Shown here piece by piece: positions 28,071-37,162 of a DNA stretch of 64,000 nucleotides. The stretch spans positions 372,001-436,000 of the forward strand of contig NZ_JBBKBA010000002.1 in assembly GCF_038404985.1 (NCBI RefSeq). The letters are read 5' to 3'. The translations under genes and the position numbers were made by a program. This DNA comes from Ferrovibrio sp. MS7. Its GTDB lineage: Bacteria; Pseudomonadota; Alphaproteobacteria; Ferrovibrionales; Ferrovibrionaceae. Position 1 is the first letter of the stretch; each line of letters begins with the position of its first letter. Below the pieces are notes generated by a model. The model did no database searches. It was given only the letters and a program-made list of their open reading frames with translations, and was not told the origin of the DNA.

Positions 28071-29534
28071 TCAGGCGAGCTGAAGCGCCAAGTAGTAGGT
28101 GGTGCCGGCACGGTTCACCAGCAGCGGCACTGCCTCCTTTTTCTCATGCTGCGCCGCCTTGATCGCGGCCACCGCCTGGGATGGCGTCGCTACCGGCTTG
28201 CCGGCAATGCCGACGATGATGTCGCCCGGTCGCACGCCGCTATCCTCGGCCTTGCTGCTCGGCGCCACCTCGGACACGACGACGCCCTTGGCGGCATTAT
28301 CCAGCCCAAGCCGGCCGCGCAGTTCCGGGTTGAGCGGTGCCAGGCTCAGGCCCACCTTGGCCTCGCCGCCATCGGCGTCACCGGCCGAGGCAGTCTGGTC
28401 CGCCGGCTGACTGCCGATGGTGACAGCCAGCACTTTCTCGCGACCCTCGCGCCAGTAGGTCAGCTTGGCATTATCGCCCGCCTTCAGCCCGGCCACCTGG
28501 GTGGCGAGATCGCGGGCATCCTGCACCGGACGGCCATTCACGGCGGTGACGATATCGCCTTGCTGCAGGCCGGCCTTGGCCGCCGGACCATCGGCCATCA
28601 CATCGTTCACCAGCACGCCATGGGTGTTCGGACGGCCGAGCGCCTTGGCGAGGCTCTCGGTCAGCGGCTGCATGCTTACGCCGAGCCAGCCACGTTCGAC
28701 CTTGCCACCCTCCTTGAGCTGCGCGACGATCTGCTGTGCCATATTAGCCGGCACGCCGAAACCGATGCCGACACTGCCGCCGCTCGGAGAATAGATCGCG
28801 GTGGAGATGCCGATGACATTGCCTGTGGCATCGAAGATCGGGCCGCCGGAATTGCCCGGATTGATCGGCGCGTCGATCTGCAGGAAGCTGTCATAGGGGC
28901 TGTTGTTGAGATCGCGACCACGTGCCGAGAGAATGCCGGCCGTGACCGAGCCGCCGAGCCCGAACGGGTTGCCGACCGCGATCACCCAGTCGCCGACCCG
29001 CGCCGTATCGGAATTGCCGAAGGCGACATAGGGCAGCGGCTTGGCCACCTCGATTTTCAGCAAAGCCATATCGGTCTTGGGGTCGCGGCCCTTCACGATA
29101 GCTGGGTGCTCGCTGCCGTCTTCCAGGGTGACGACGATCTTGCTGGCGCCTTCCACCACGTGGTTGTTGGTGACGATGTAGCCGGCCGGATCAATGATGA
29201 AGCCGGAACCTAGCGCATGCTGCGGCCCACGCGGGCGCTGCTGCTGTTCCATGAACTGGCGGAAAAAGTCTTCCATCGAGGTCGGCGGTTCCGGCGCGCG
29301 GCGCGTCTTGGCTTCGGCCTTCTCGGTGGTGGCGATGTTCACCACCGCCGGCTTCACTTTTTCCACCAGATCGGCGAAGCCAGGGCGGGCGGCCTGCACC
29401 TGGACGGGTGCCGGTGCCGCCGGCAGGTTCAGCGGCGCGCCATTGGATTGTGCGCGGGCAACGATATAGCCGCCGGTACCGGAGAGTACGGTGGTGGCGA
29501 GCAGGACAGCGGCAAGGGTGCGTTTCAACGACAT
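28071..29534 (-). CDS. DegP/HtrA-family periplasmic serine protease
   Basis: A 487-residue Do-family protease/chaperone. The signal peptide or N-terminal anchor (residues 1-28) is followed by a linker, the trypsin-like domain with catalytic H125 (TNNHVV), D155 (TDMALL) and S229 (NPGNSGGP), and two PDZ domains (about 275-365 and 385-480). GGAGCTGACCC precedes the ATG. It is followed by an OmpR/EnvZ-type pair in the same direction, an arrangement seen in other alphaproteobacteria, suggesting that the pair controls or responds to the same envelope stress. Confidence 0.95.
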   Translation of the reverse strand: MSLKRTLAAVLLATTVLSGTGGYIVARAQSNGAPLNLPAAPAPVQVQAARPGFADLVEKVKPAVVNIATTEKAEAKTRRAPEPPTSMEDFFRQFMEQQQRPRGPQHALGSGFIIDPAGYIVTNNHVVEGASKIVVTLEDGSEHPAIVKGRDPKTDMALLKIEVAKPLPYVAFGNSDTARVGDWVIAVGNPFGLGGSVTAGILSARGRDLNNSPYDSFLQIDAPINPGNSGGPIFDATGNVIGISTAIYSPSGGSVGIGFGVPANMAQQIVAQLKEGGKVERGWLGVSMQPLTESLAKALGRPNTHGVLVNDVMADGPAAKAGLQQGDIVTAVNGRPVQDARDLATQVAGLKAGDNAKLTYWREGREKVLAVTIGSQPADQTASAGDADGGEAKVGLSLAPLNPELRGRLGLDNAAKGVVVSEVAPSSKAEDSGVRPGDIIVGIAGKPVATPSQAVAAIKAAQHEKKEAVPLLVNRAGTTYYLALQLA

Positions 29535-29645
29535 GGGTCAGCTCCTGTGGTTGCCGAGGGGTGTTCGGTCCCTTGCAACATAGGAAGCGCCGGCTCCATG
29601 GCACCTGAACGCCAGGTTAATTCCGTTTAATGTTCCAGGCACAAA

Positions 29646-29670
29646 GAACCCCGGGGTTGGCCCGGGGTTC
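29646..29670 (-). terminator. Intrinsic terminator after the TRAP transporter operon
   Basis: GAACCCCGGG and CCCGGGGTTC form a 10-base stem with a 5-base loop; on the minus strand TTTG follows. It lies just after the dctM stop. Confidence 0.75.
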
Positions 29671-29677
29671 CCGTATT

Positions 29678-31132
29678 TTAATCCTCTTCAGGCAGGGGGA
29701 CTTCACCGCCCTCCTCGTCCGGCGTATCCGGCAGTGGCAGATCGCCGCTGTTCTCTATGCCCACCGGCAAGCCGTCGACCGGGATGACATTCTCCGAGCC
29801 GACGCCACCCCCGCCGCCATAAAGCTGTTCGGGCAGCCACAAGGCGATTTCCGGGAAGAAATAGAGCAAGGCCATGGCAACCAGAACGATGGCGACGAAG
29901 GGATAAATGCCGGCGAAAATCTCGTCGATCGAAATATTCTTCGGCGCCACGCCTTTACAATAGAAGGCCGCCATCGCCACCGGTGGTGTGAGGAATGACG
30001 TCTGCAGATTGAGCGCCACCAGGATGCCGAAGAACAGCGGGTCGACGCCGTAATGCTGTAGCAGCGGCAGAAAGATCGGCACGAAAATGACGATGATTTC
30101 GGTCCATTCCAGCGGCCAGCCGAGCAGGAAGATCAGGAACTGCGCCAGCAGCATGAATTGCGTGCTGGAGAGATCGAGATAATCGATCAGATCCTTCACC
30201 ACTTCATGGCCGTTGAGATAGGCAAACACCGCCGAGAAGGTGGCGGAGCCGACGAACAGCCAGCAGACCATCGCCGCCGAGCGGGCGGTAAGGAACACCG
30301 ACTCCTTCAGTTTCTCGATGCTGAAGCTGCGATAGGCTATGGCCAGCACGATGGCACCGGCGGCGCCCACGGCCGCCGCTTCCGTCGGCGTGGCCAGACC
30401 GGCGAGAATCGCACCCAGCACCGAGATGATCAGGGCTGCAAGCGGCACGAAAGAGGTGAACAACGCCCACATCACCTGGGTGAAGGGCACGTCGAGGATT
30501 TCCTTCGGCGGCTTCGGTGCCAGTTGCGGGTTTAGCACGGCCCGCATGATCACATAGAGCACGTAGAGGCCGGCCAGCATCAGGCCCGGGAAGAAGGCAC
30601 CGGCATAGAGCTTCACCACCGAGACGCCGGCCGTGGCGCCATAGAGGATCAGCAGCACGCTGGGCGGAATCAGGATGCCAAGGCAGCCGCCGGCGCAGAC
30701 CACACCGGTGGCCAGCTTCTTGTCATAACCGGCACGCAGCATGGAAGGCAGCGCCAGCAGGCTCATCAGCGTCACCACCGCGCCGACAATGCCGGTGGCG
30801 GTGGCGAACATGGCGCAGGTGAGCAAAGTGGCGACGGCAAGCGAACCAGGTATGTGTTTCGCCGCCAACTCGATACTGAGGAATAATCGGTCGAGGATAT
30901 TGGCGCGCTCGACGATATAGCCCATGAACAGAAACAGCGGCACCGAGATCAGCACGTCATTGGCCATGACCGAGAAGGTGCGCTGCACAAAAAGCTGGAA
31001 GATATGGTCGCCCATGGCGTAGTAGCCAAAGCCGACGCCCATGGCCATCAGGGTGAAGGCGATGGGAAAACCGAACGCGATGGCGAAAAGGAACGCCACC
31101 AGCATGGTAATGCCAACCTGGGGATCGGTCAT
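29678..31132 (-). CDS. dctM: TRAP transporter large permease (DctM family)
   Basis: The 12-helix membrane subunit of a tripartite ATP-independent periplasmic transporter, 484 residues; it is driven by the ion gradient and works with the small permease and binding protein beside it. Typical segments include GVVCAGGCLGILIPPSVLLILYG and GLATPTEAAAVGAAGAIVL. The core ends near residue 430. An acidic, Gly/Pro-rich tail of about 50 residues (through LYGGGGGVGSENVIP to EEGGEVPLPEED) follows, which is unusual for the family. The ATG overlaps the dctQ stop by 4 bases. Confidence 0.95.
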   Translation of the reverse strand: MTDPQVGITMLVAFLFAIAFGFPIAFTLMAMGVGFGYYAMGDHIFQLFVQRTFSVMANDVLISVPLFLFMGYIVERANILDRLFLSIELAAKHIPGSLAVATLLTCAMFATATGIVGAVVTLMSLLALPSMLRAGYDKKLATGVVCAGGCLGILIPPSVLLILYGATAGVSVVKLYAGAFFPGLMLAGLYVLYVIMRAVLNPQLAPKPPKEILDVPFTQVMWALFTSFVPLAALIISVLGAILAGLATPTEAAAVGAAGAIVLAIAYRSFSIEKLKESVFLTARSAAMVCWLFVGSATFSAVFAYLNGHEVVKDLIDYLDLSSTQFMLLAQFLIFLLGWPLEWTEIIVIFVPIFLPLLQHYGVDPLFFGILVALNLQTSFLTPPVAMAAFYCKGVAPKNISIDEIFAGIYPFVAIVLVAMALLYFFPEIALWLPEQLYGGGGGVGSENVIPVDGLPVGIENSGDLPLPDTPDEEGGEVPLPEED

Positions 31133-31731
31133 CGGCTGGCCTCCTGGCCGTCAGCGCCATACTGCTTCTGCAACACCTGTTCGAGTTCCTCCACGTCGCC
31201 AAGACGCGGCGGCCAGACATTGTTACGGATGCAGTAGAGGCAGCGCAGCACTTCCGCCACACCCTGCAGCAGGAACAGCACGCCGGTGATCGGGATGATG
31301 GTCTTGAAATGATAGATTGGCGGCCCGTTCGGACTGAACAGGCTGCGCTCCTTCATCGCCCAGGAATGCGCGGCATAGTCCCAGCCGGAATAGATCAGGG
31401 TGATGATGCCCGGGAAGAAGAACAGGAAGTAGAGCGCCAGGTCGAAGCGCGCCTGGGTCGCCGGCTGCCAACTGCGATAGAGCCAGTCACCACGGACATG
31501 GCCATTGCGTGCCAGCGTATAGGCGCCAGCCATCATGAACAATGTGCCGTAGAGGATATAGGCGGCATCAAAGGCCCAGTCCGTGGGCGCTTTCAGCACA
31601 TAGCGCGAGAACACTTCGTAAGAAGTGGCGGCGGTGAGCAGCAGAATGCACCAGCCGAAAATCTTTCCCACCCAGGTATTGAGGCTGTCGATCCAGTAGA
31701 CCAGACGGCCATCGAAACTCTCCCTGTTCAT
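31129..31731 (-). CDS. dctQ: TRAP transporter small permease (DctQ family)
   Basis: A four-helix membrane subunit of 200 residues. The family features are visible: a first helix (GKIFGWCILLLTAATSYEVFSRYVL), an APTDWAFDAAYILYG segment, and further helices FDLALYFLFFFPGIITLIY and IIPITGVLFLLQGVAEVLRCLY. I start it at ATG (MNRESFD), preceded by GGGGAG, in place of the GTG two codons upstream. It sits between dctP and dctM and is coupled to the latter. Confidence 0.93.
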   Translation of the reverse strand: MNRESFDGRLVYWIDSLNTWVGKIFGWCILLLTAATSYEVFSRYVLKAPTDWAFDAAYILYGTLFMMAGAYTLARNGHVRGDWLYRSWQPATQARFDLALYFLFFFPGIITLIYSGWDYAAHSWAMKERSLFSPNGPPIYHFKTIIPITGVLFLLQGVAEVLRCLYCIRNNVWPPRLGDVEELEQVLQKQYGADGQEASR

Positions 31732-31791
31732 CGTCACTCCCCGCTTATATTTTTACGCTTTTTATACAGAACTGGCCCCCAGTAGCAGAAC

Positions 31792-31820
31792 GGGAACCGC
31801 CGGCCATGCCGACGGCTCCC
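31792..31820 (-). repeat. Long intercistronic stem-loop between dctP and dctQ
   Basis: Two 13-base arms (31792-31804 and 31808-31820) pair completely, with two G-U wobbles on the minus-strand RNA, around a 3-base loop. No T run follows. Such hairpins between a binding-protein gene and its permease genes usually protect the upstream message so that the binding protein is made in excess. Confidence 0.65.
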
Positions 31821-31845
31821 GCCCGGAAGCAAAATACTAACTGTA

Positions 31846-33021
31846 TCAGCCCTTCTTCGGCGCGAAGGTGTGGTTGTAGGCCATCTGCTTGCTCGGGGTG
31901 TTGAGCAGTTCATAACGCACCGTGCGGCGCACCCAGTCGAGCTGCGACTTCACCACCTTGTCGAAGAACGGCTCTTCGCGCTGCGCCTTGAGCACGACAT
32001 CCCAGGCCTTGAGCTGGGCTTCCTGCACCGAACGCGGCGTGGTGTAGACCTTCACCTTGTCCTTGCTCTGCAATTCCTGCAGGTCGCGGGAATAGCGGTC
32101 GAGCGCCTTCCACGACATGTCGGACGAGGCGGCTTCGGCAGCATACTTGATGACCGCCTTCTGCTCGGCCGAGAGGGCATCGAACTTGGTCTTGTTGAAG
32201 ATGATCTCGAAGCATTCCGCCGACTGGTGCCAGCTTTGCAGCATGAACACCTTCGAGACGTCCGGGAAGCCCAGCACGCGGTCGGAAGACGGATTGTTGA
32301 ACTCCGCCGCATCCAGCAGGCCACGATCCATGGCCGGCACGATTTCGCCGCCGGCGACGATGGTGACAGCGGCGCCCATTTCCTTGAACACGTCCGCCGA
32401 GAGGCCGACGGTACGGTATTTCAGGTTCTTGAAGTCGTCCGCCGTCTTCACTTCCTTCTTGAACCAGCCGAGCGGCTGGCACGGCATCGGCGCCGACATG
32501 AAGCCGACAATGTTCAGCTTCAGGATGTCGTGCAGCAGTTCGTTGTAGAACTTGTAGCCGCCGCCATAGGCCATCCAGGCCAGCACGCCATTGGCATCCC
32601 AGCCGAAGGGCGGCACGGTGCCAAACAGCGAGAAGGCCTTGTGCTTGCCATACCAGTAGGCGCTGACGCCATGGCCGGCATCCAGCACGCCGCTATGCAC
32701 CGCATCCTGCATCTGGAAGGCTGGCACCACGGAGCCGGCGGCGAGCAATTCGAGCTTGAGGCGGCCGCCCGACATCTCGTTGACGCGGGTGGCATAATCG
32801 CCAGCCATCTCGTGGAAGATATCCTTCGACGGCCAGGTCGACTGGAATTTCAGGGTCACGGTCTGGGCACGGCTGACATTCGGCATCGCCACCGTGGCAA
32901 CCGCTGCGCCGGCGGCAATACCAGCCCCGCTGAGAAAGCGGCGGCGGCTGCTCTTGCCTTTGTCGAGAGCGGTCGTGGTATCGGCAACAGTCTTCGCTGC
33001 CGGCTTTTGCTGCTCGGTCAT
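31846..33021 (-). CDS. dctP: TRAP transporter substrate-binding protein (DctP family)
   Basis: A periplasmic solute-binding protein of 391 residues. It carries a twin-arginine-type signal (KSSRRRFLSGAGIAAGAAVATVAM, ending near SRAQ), so it may be exported folded. The mature part has the DctP pattern: VTLKFQSTWPSKDIFHEMA, then MSGGRLKLELLAAGSVVPAF and NLKYRTVGLSADVFKEMGA with the Arg that usually holds a substrate carboxylate. This variety, with HxSAECFEIIFN, resembles the subfamily for mannitol/chloroaromatic or alpha-keto acids; the exact ligand is unknown. GGAGGAAACCTA precedes the ATG. Confidence 0.94.
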   Translation of the reverse strand: MTEQQKPAAKTVADTTTALDKGKSSRRRFLSGAGIAAGAAVATVAMPNVSRAQTVTLKFQSTWPSKDIFHEMAGDYATRVNEMSGGRLKLELLAAGSVVPAFQMQDAVHSGVLDAGHGVSAYWYGKHKAFSLFGTVPPFGWDANGVLAWMAYGGGYKFYNELLHDILKLNIVGFMSAPMPCQPLGWFKKEVKTADDFKNLKYRTVGLSADVFKEMGAAVTIVAGGEIVPAMDRGLLDAAEFNNPSSDRVLGFPDVSKVFMLQSWHQSAECFEIIFNKTKFDALSAEQKAVIKYAAEAASSDMSWKALDRYSRDLQELQSKDKVKVYTTPRSVQEAQLKAWDVVLKAQREEPFFDKVVKSQLDWVRRTVRYELLNTPSKQMAYNHTFAPKKG

Positions 33022-33250
33022 TAGGTTTCCTCCGTTGTATCGGCCGCGGTTCGCGACCGGGTTCTTATTATTGTTGACTCAATACTTACGAGTGAGTGGA
33101 GGAATGATTACGGAGGCAGCCGGAGGCTGGCAAGGACAAATATCCAAGTGATCAATAAATCTCACGACTTCGTGCGATATCGGTGGATGCCCAACCTTTT
33201 CGCAGATGCGAAAAGCCCGGATCGTGCCGGTTTGCCCAATCAATAGCCAA

Positions 33251-34192
33251 TCAGTAGGCCGTGAAAAGCACCATGAAGGCGGAGACCGTGATCGTGGCAA
33301 TCACGGTGGTGACCAGAATCGTCGTCGAGGCACGCTCGACATAGGTATTCTGGGTCGTCGCCAGGATATAAACATTGGCCGCCGTGGGCATCGAGGCCTG
33401 GATCACCGCAACGGCAGTAAGGAAGGGATCGAGTTTCAGCACCAGGCTGGCCAGCATCCAGACCACCAGCGGATGGATCGCCAGTTTGCCGATGGTGGTA
33501 AGGGTCACCTCTTCCAGCCCATCGCTCAATGGGCGACCGACCAGGGTAAGGCCGAGCGAGAACAGGGCGCAGGGCGCCGAGGCGGCGGCCAGCAGATTGC
33601 CGAAAGCATCGACCGGGGCCGGCAGCGACCAGCCGGTGAAGCCCCAGGCCAGGCCGGCAAAGGTGGCGATGATCAGCGGATTGCGCGCCATGCCGATCAG
33701 CACGCGTTTGAAAATGGCCTTCACCGAGGCATGGCGACCGCCGGTGCCTTCGATGATGGCGGTGGTGAGCGGGATCAGCACCACATGATCGAACACAATC
33801 ACCAGCACCGCCGGCAGCACGGCGGCATCGCCGAACAGCGCGATCATGATCGGCAGTCCCATATAGCCGACATTGCCGAAGGCTGCGCCCATGCCCTGTA
33901 CGCCACGCTCACCCCAGTTCAAGCGCGGGAACAATAGCCGGCTGAGAAACACCACGAGGCCATAGGTGATCAGGCCGCCACCGGTATAGGCAGCGACGAA
34001 GCGCGGATCGAACGCCTCCACCACCGGTGCCGACGACATCTTCATGAACAGCATCACCGGCAACGCAAACCAGATCACGAAGGCGTTCAGCCCGACATGG
34101 GCATTGGCGGTGATGAGGCGGAAATGGCCGGCACCATAGCCGGTGAAAATCAAGCCGAAGAAGGGCAGCGAAACGGTCAGCAATGTTTCCAT
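33251..34192 (-). CDS. AEC (auxin efflux carrier) family transporter
   Basis: An inner-membrane carrier of 313 residues with about ten hydrophobic helices in two halves. Recognisable parts are the first helix (LPFFGLIFTGYGAGHF), GVQGMGAAFGNVGYMGLPIMIALFG with the family NxGxxGLP pattern, and the second-half ASAPCALFSLGLTLVG and ASMPTAANVYILA. Bacterial members move malate, malonate or other carboxylates. The ATG of METLLTVS is chosen because the longer frame reads back into the thioesterase gene. It is last in an operon with thioesterase, TetR and crotonase. Confidence 0.92.
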   Translation of the reverse strand: METLLTVSLPFFGLIFTGYGAGHFRLITANAHVGLNAFVIWFALPVMLFMKMSSAPVVEAFDPRFVAAYTGGGLITYGLVVFLSRLLFPRLNWGERGVQGMGAAFGNVGYMGLPIMIALFGDAAVLPAVLVIVFDHVVLIPLTTAIIEGTGGRHASVKAIFKRVLIGMARNPLIIATFAGLAWGFTGWSLPAPVDAFGNLLAAASAPCALFSLGLTLVGRPLSDGLEEVTLTTIGKLAIHPLVVWMLASLVLKLDPFLTAVAVIQASMPTAANVYILATTQNTYVERASTTILVTTVIATITVSAFMVLFTAY

Positions 34193-34218
34193 GGCACGCC
34201 TCCCTCCCCCTTGCGGCC

Positions 34219-35616
34219 TCAGGCCAGTTGCAGCAGACGCTTGCCGAAGCTGGCGCGTGCCGGCTCCGGTAGTGGCACCGATTTGCGTGCCTTGAGATCG
34301 AACAGCACCGCCAGCACTTCGGCGGTGGCGATGGTCTCGCCGGTATTGCTGTCGAGCAGCACATGGCAGAAGCGCCAGGTCTTGTCGCGCAATTCCAGCA
34401 CGCCGGTACGGCAATTATAGGCATCGCCGACCCGCATCGCGCGCTTGATTTCGATAGTGTAGTCCAGCGCTGCCGAACCAAGCCCGGCCTCGCGCATCGA
34501 TACGGCATTGTATTCCGAGCCGGACAGCAGGTTCATCGCCGCCGAGGAGAACCGCGCCATCAGGAAACGCTCGGCCATGCGGCCATCATCATAACATTCC
34601 CATTGATCCACCCCGCCACGGCAGGTTTCATACATGCCCGGCTGCACCGTGGTGGGGGCGGCCGGCATACCATTGGGCGGCGCCGGCGCAGGCCCGGCGA
34701 AAGCGGCGGCATAGGCTTGCGCGCGCGCCAGGGCCTCGGGCGGAAACGGCGCGGCGGCACCGCTGTCGCTACGCTCCAGCATGATGCCGGCTTCGACGCT
34801 GGCGGCCAGGATGCCGGTCTCCGGGTCGATTACTTCATGGTAGAGCTGCAGCCCATCGCTGCCAGCGGCGCGGATGCCGCTGCGTACAGTGGTGACGGCA
34901 GCCGCATGCATCTCGCGCTTGAAAGACAGCCGGTAGCGCTGCGCCTGGATGCGCAGACCGAGCGCCTTCAATGCCTTCGGGCCAAGCCCGATGGCATTCA
35001 GCACCTGGCGGTCCGCTTCCGCCGCACGGCCCAGATAAAATTGCACATTGAGATGCCCCATGCGGTCGCATTCCCAGGCATTCACCGGGCTGCGGTGGCT
35101 GGCGATCCAGCCAGGCTCCAGCTTCGGCACGGCATGCTGCACCAGCGGCTCGTCGCCCTTGATCAGCAGCCGGGAGAAGCCCTGTTGCAGATCATCGGGG
35201 AACGGTACCGACTTGCGCGCTTCGAGATCGAAGCAGAGGCCCAGCACATCGGCCTTGAACGCAATATCGCCGCTTTCGGCATCGAACAGGCGGTGGTGCA
35301 GTACCATCTTGCGCCCTTCGATCAGCTTCACCGCGCTTTCCAACCGCAGCAGCGTGCCGGCGCGCAATTCCTTCATGTAATCGAGGTTCTGGTTCACCGC
35401 CACCATACCAAGGCGGCGCTCCTCCAGTCCTTTGCGGCCAAGCCCGCCTTCCAGCAGCATGCTGGCCACCGCATCGCTGAGGCGGCCGACATAGAACTGC
35501 ACATTGAGATGGCCATATTGGTCGCATTCCCAGGCTGCGACCGAGCCGCGATAGGTTTCGCGAAAGGCTGACACGGGGGGGACTCTTCTGTCTCGAGAGG
35601 CGGAATATCCTGCCAT
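34219..35616 (-). CDS. Three-repeat hotdog-fold acyl-CoA thioesterase-like protein
   Basis: A 465-residue protein made of three consecutive 4-hydroxybenzoyl-CoA-thioesterase-like repeats, at about residues 20-155, 170-305 and 328-465. Repeats 1 and 2 share VxAWECDxxGHLNVQFYxGR, with the Asp (D32, D184) in the usual active-site position; repeat 3 has QWECYDDGRMAERFLMAR, with the GH replaced by GR. Repeats 1 and 3 both end in a FDLxARKSVPxP strand. Linker 305-327 is Ala/Pro-rich. It probably hydrolyses an acyl-CoA from the pathway of the crotonase in its operon. A GTG near codon 15 is an alternative start. Confidence 0.88.
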   Translation of the reverse strand: MAGYSASRDRRVPPVSAFRETYRGSVAAWECDQYGHLNVQFYVGRLSDAVASMLLEGGLGRKGLEERRLGMVAVNQNLDYMKELRAGTLLRLESAVKLIEGRKMVLHHRLFDAESGDIAFKADVLGLCFDLEARKSVPFPDDLQQGFSRLLIKGDEPLVQHAVPKLEPGWIASHRSPVNAWECDRMGHLNVQFYLGRAAEADRQVLNAIGLGPKALKALGLRIQAQRYRLSFKREMHAAAVTTVRSGIRAAGSDGLQLYHEVIDPETGILAASVEAGIMLERSDSGAAAPFPPEALARAQAYAAAFAGPAPAPPNGMPAAPTTVQPGMYETCRGGVDQWECYDDGRMAERFLMARFSSAAMNLLSGSEYNAVSMREAGLGSAALDYTIEIKRAMRVGDAYNCRTGVLELRDKTWRFCHVLLDSNTGETIATAEVLAVLFDLKARKSVPLPEPARASFGKRLLQLA

Positions 35617-35625
35617 GTTCGCGGT

Positions 35626-36261
35626 TTATCGCCGCCCGCGCAAGCGCTCGACCACGTGCCCGACCTGGCGGGTAAGGACCATTTCGCCCTCGTCGCCGAG
35701 CATCCGCAGCCTTCCGGTGGCCTGCAGCAGCAGCGTGCCGCAAATGCTGGTGGCCAATTCCACCGTTTCGGCACGCACATGCTCAGGCTCTGTAATGCCA
35801 AGCCCGCCGATAGCATCGCCAAGCAGCGCGAAACACTGGATCAGGCGGCCATTCAGCATGCGGTCCAGTTGCGGGCTGAGGCCGATGGGCTTCAGTCCCT
35901 GGGCGAGATAGAGGCCGAGATGCAGATCCTCGGGGCGGCGCTGATAGAAACGGTAGAAGCCGAGCGCGCCGGCCAGCAGGCGTGCTTCCGGCGGGGCCGC
36001 CGGATCCACCGCCTCGCGCATGCTTTTCAGCAGGTCGGCCAGCGATGCCTGCAGCATCTCGGCATAGATCGCCTCCTTGGACTCGAATTGCAGATACACC
36101 GTGCCGGGCGCGATGCCGGCGGCTTCGGCAATGGCGCGGATGGTGGCGCCTTCCAGCCCCTGCGCGGCGAAGACACCGCGCGCGGCATCGAGGATGGCTT
36201 CGCGCTTGAAGCTCCGCAATGCCGCGCGGCGGCCCTGTTTCTGTTCGACGCTAGCGGGCAT
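35626..36261 (-). CDS. TetR/AcrR family regulator
   Basis: A 211-residue regulator. The helix-turn-helix is AILDAARGVFAAQG to GTVYLQFESKEAIYAEML (about residues 20-65); the ligand domain is divergent. I start it at the ATG of MPASVEQKQ, which overlaps the crotonase stop by 11 bases; a longer frame within the crotonase gene exists. It lies second in the crotonase operon, so it probably represses it through the dyads upstream of that gene, with an acyl-CoA as the likely inducer (inference). Confidence 0.9.
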   Translation of the reverse strand: MPASVEQKQGRRAALRSFKREAILDAARGVFAAQGLEGATIRAIAEAAGIAPGTVYLQFESKEAIYAEMLQASLADLLKSMREAVDPAAPPEARLLAGALGFYRFYQRRPEDLHLGLYLAQGLKPIGLSPQLDRMLNGRLIQCFALLGDAIGGLGITEPEHVRAETVELATSICGTLLLQATGRLRMLGDEGEMVLTRQVGHVVERLRGRR

Positions 36262-37120
36262 TCTTCCACGACAGCGGATCACCGCCATCGCGTTCCTTTA
36301 CCGCCGCCTTGAAGCCGACCTGTTCGCAACGGTCCTTGAAGGCAATGCCTTCCGGCGTATGCCGCGTGATGCCGTCGAACACGGTGGCCAGCGTCTGGGT
36401 GGAATTCAGCCCCATATTGTCCAGCGCCTGGTTCACCATCAGCTTCTGCATCATCAACTGATTCTTCGGCACACTGGCGATACGGCCGAGCAGGTCCTCG
36501 ACATAGTCGTCCAACTGCGACTCCGGCACGCTCTCGATCACCAGGCCATATTCCTTGGCGGTGCGGCCATCAATCAGGTCGCCGGTCAGCAGCATGCGCT
36601 TGGCGCGTTCAGCGCCCAGGCGATAAACCCACATCGCCGTGGTCGGGCAGCCCCAGATGCGGGCTGGCGGATAGCCGATGCGGGCATCCTCGGCCATCAC
36701 CACCAGATCGGAGCAAAGTGCGATGTCGCTGCCGCCTGCCACGGCAAAGCCGCGCACCTTGGTCACCACGGGTTTGAGCGAGCGCCAGAGGCTGAAATAG
36801 CAATCGGTGCAATGGCGCATCCACTGGTAATCCACCATCGGGTCCCAGGGCATGTCCTGGCTGCCCTTCACCGGGCGCGGCGCCTCGGCATAGGCCTTGA
36901 GGTCATAGCCGGCGCAGAAGGCGCGGCCGGCGCCGGTCAGCGCGATGACATGTACTGCATCATCCCAATTGGCGCGCTCAACGGCGGCTTTCAGGGCATC
37001 GGGCAGTTCGTCGTTGATGGCGTTGAGATGTTCCGGCCGGTTCAGGGTGATACGGGCGATGCGGCCATCGCGCTCGTAGAGCACCACAGGCTCTTTGCTG
37101 CTCGGCGGTTCTTTGCTCAT
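36251..37120 (-). CDS. Enoyl-CoA hydratase/isomerase (crotonase) family protein
   Basis: A 289-residue crotonase-fold enzyme. The CoA-binding and oxyanion segments are RITLNRPEHLNAIND, ALTGAGRAFCAGYDLKAY and KVRGFAVAGGSDIALCSDLVVM. The position usually holding the first catalytic Glu of true hydratases (about GGG-CELA) reads GGSDIALCSD, and the second segment is IGYPPARIWGCPTT, so the reaction may be isomerase- or lyase-like and not classical hydration. First gene of the operon crotonase-TetR-thioesterase-AEC. Confidence 0.92.
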   Translation of the reverse strand: MSKEPPSSKEPVVLYERDGRIARITLNRPEHLNAINDELPDALKAAVERANWDDAVHVIALTGAGRAFCAGYDLKAYAEAPRPVKGSQDMPWDPMVDYQWMRHCTDCYFSLWRSLKPVVTKVRGFAVAGGSDIALCSDLVVMAEDARIGYPPARIWGCPTTAMWVYRLGAERAKRMLLTGDLIDGRTAKEYGLVIESVPESQLDDYVEDLLGRIASVPKNQLMMQKLMVNQALDNMGLNSTQTLATVFDGITRHTPEGIAFKDRCEQVGFKAAVKERDGGDPLSWKNAR

Positions 37121-37162
37121 TTATTGCCTCCCATCCTTATTGATGGGCCGGATACTATCATC

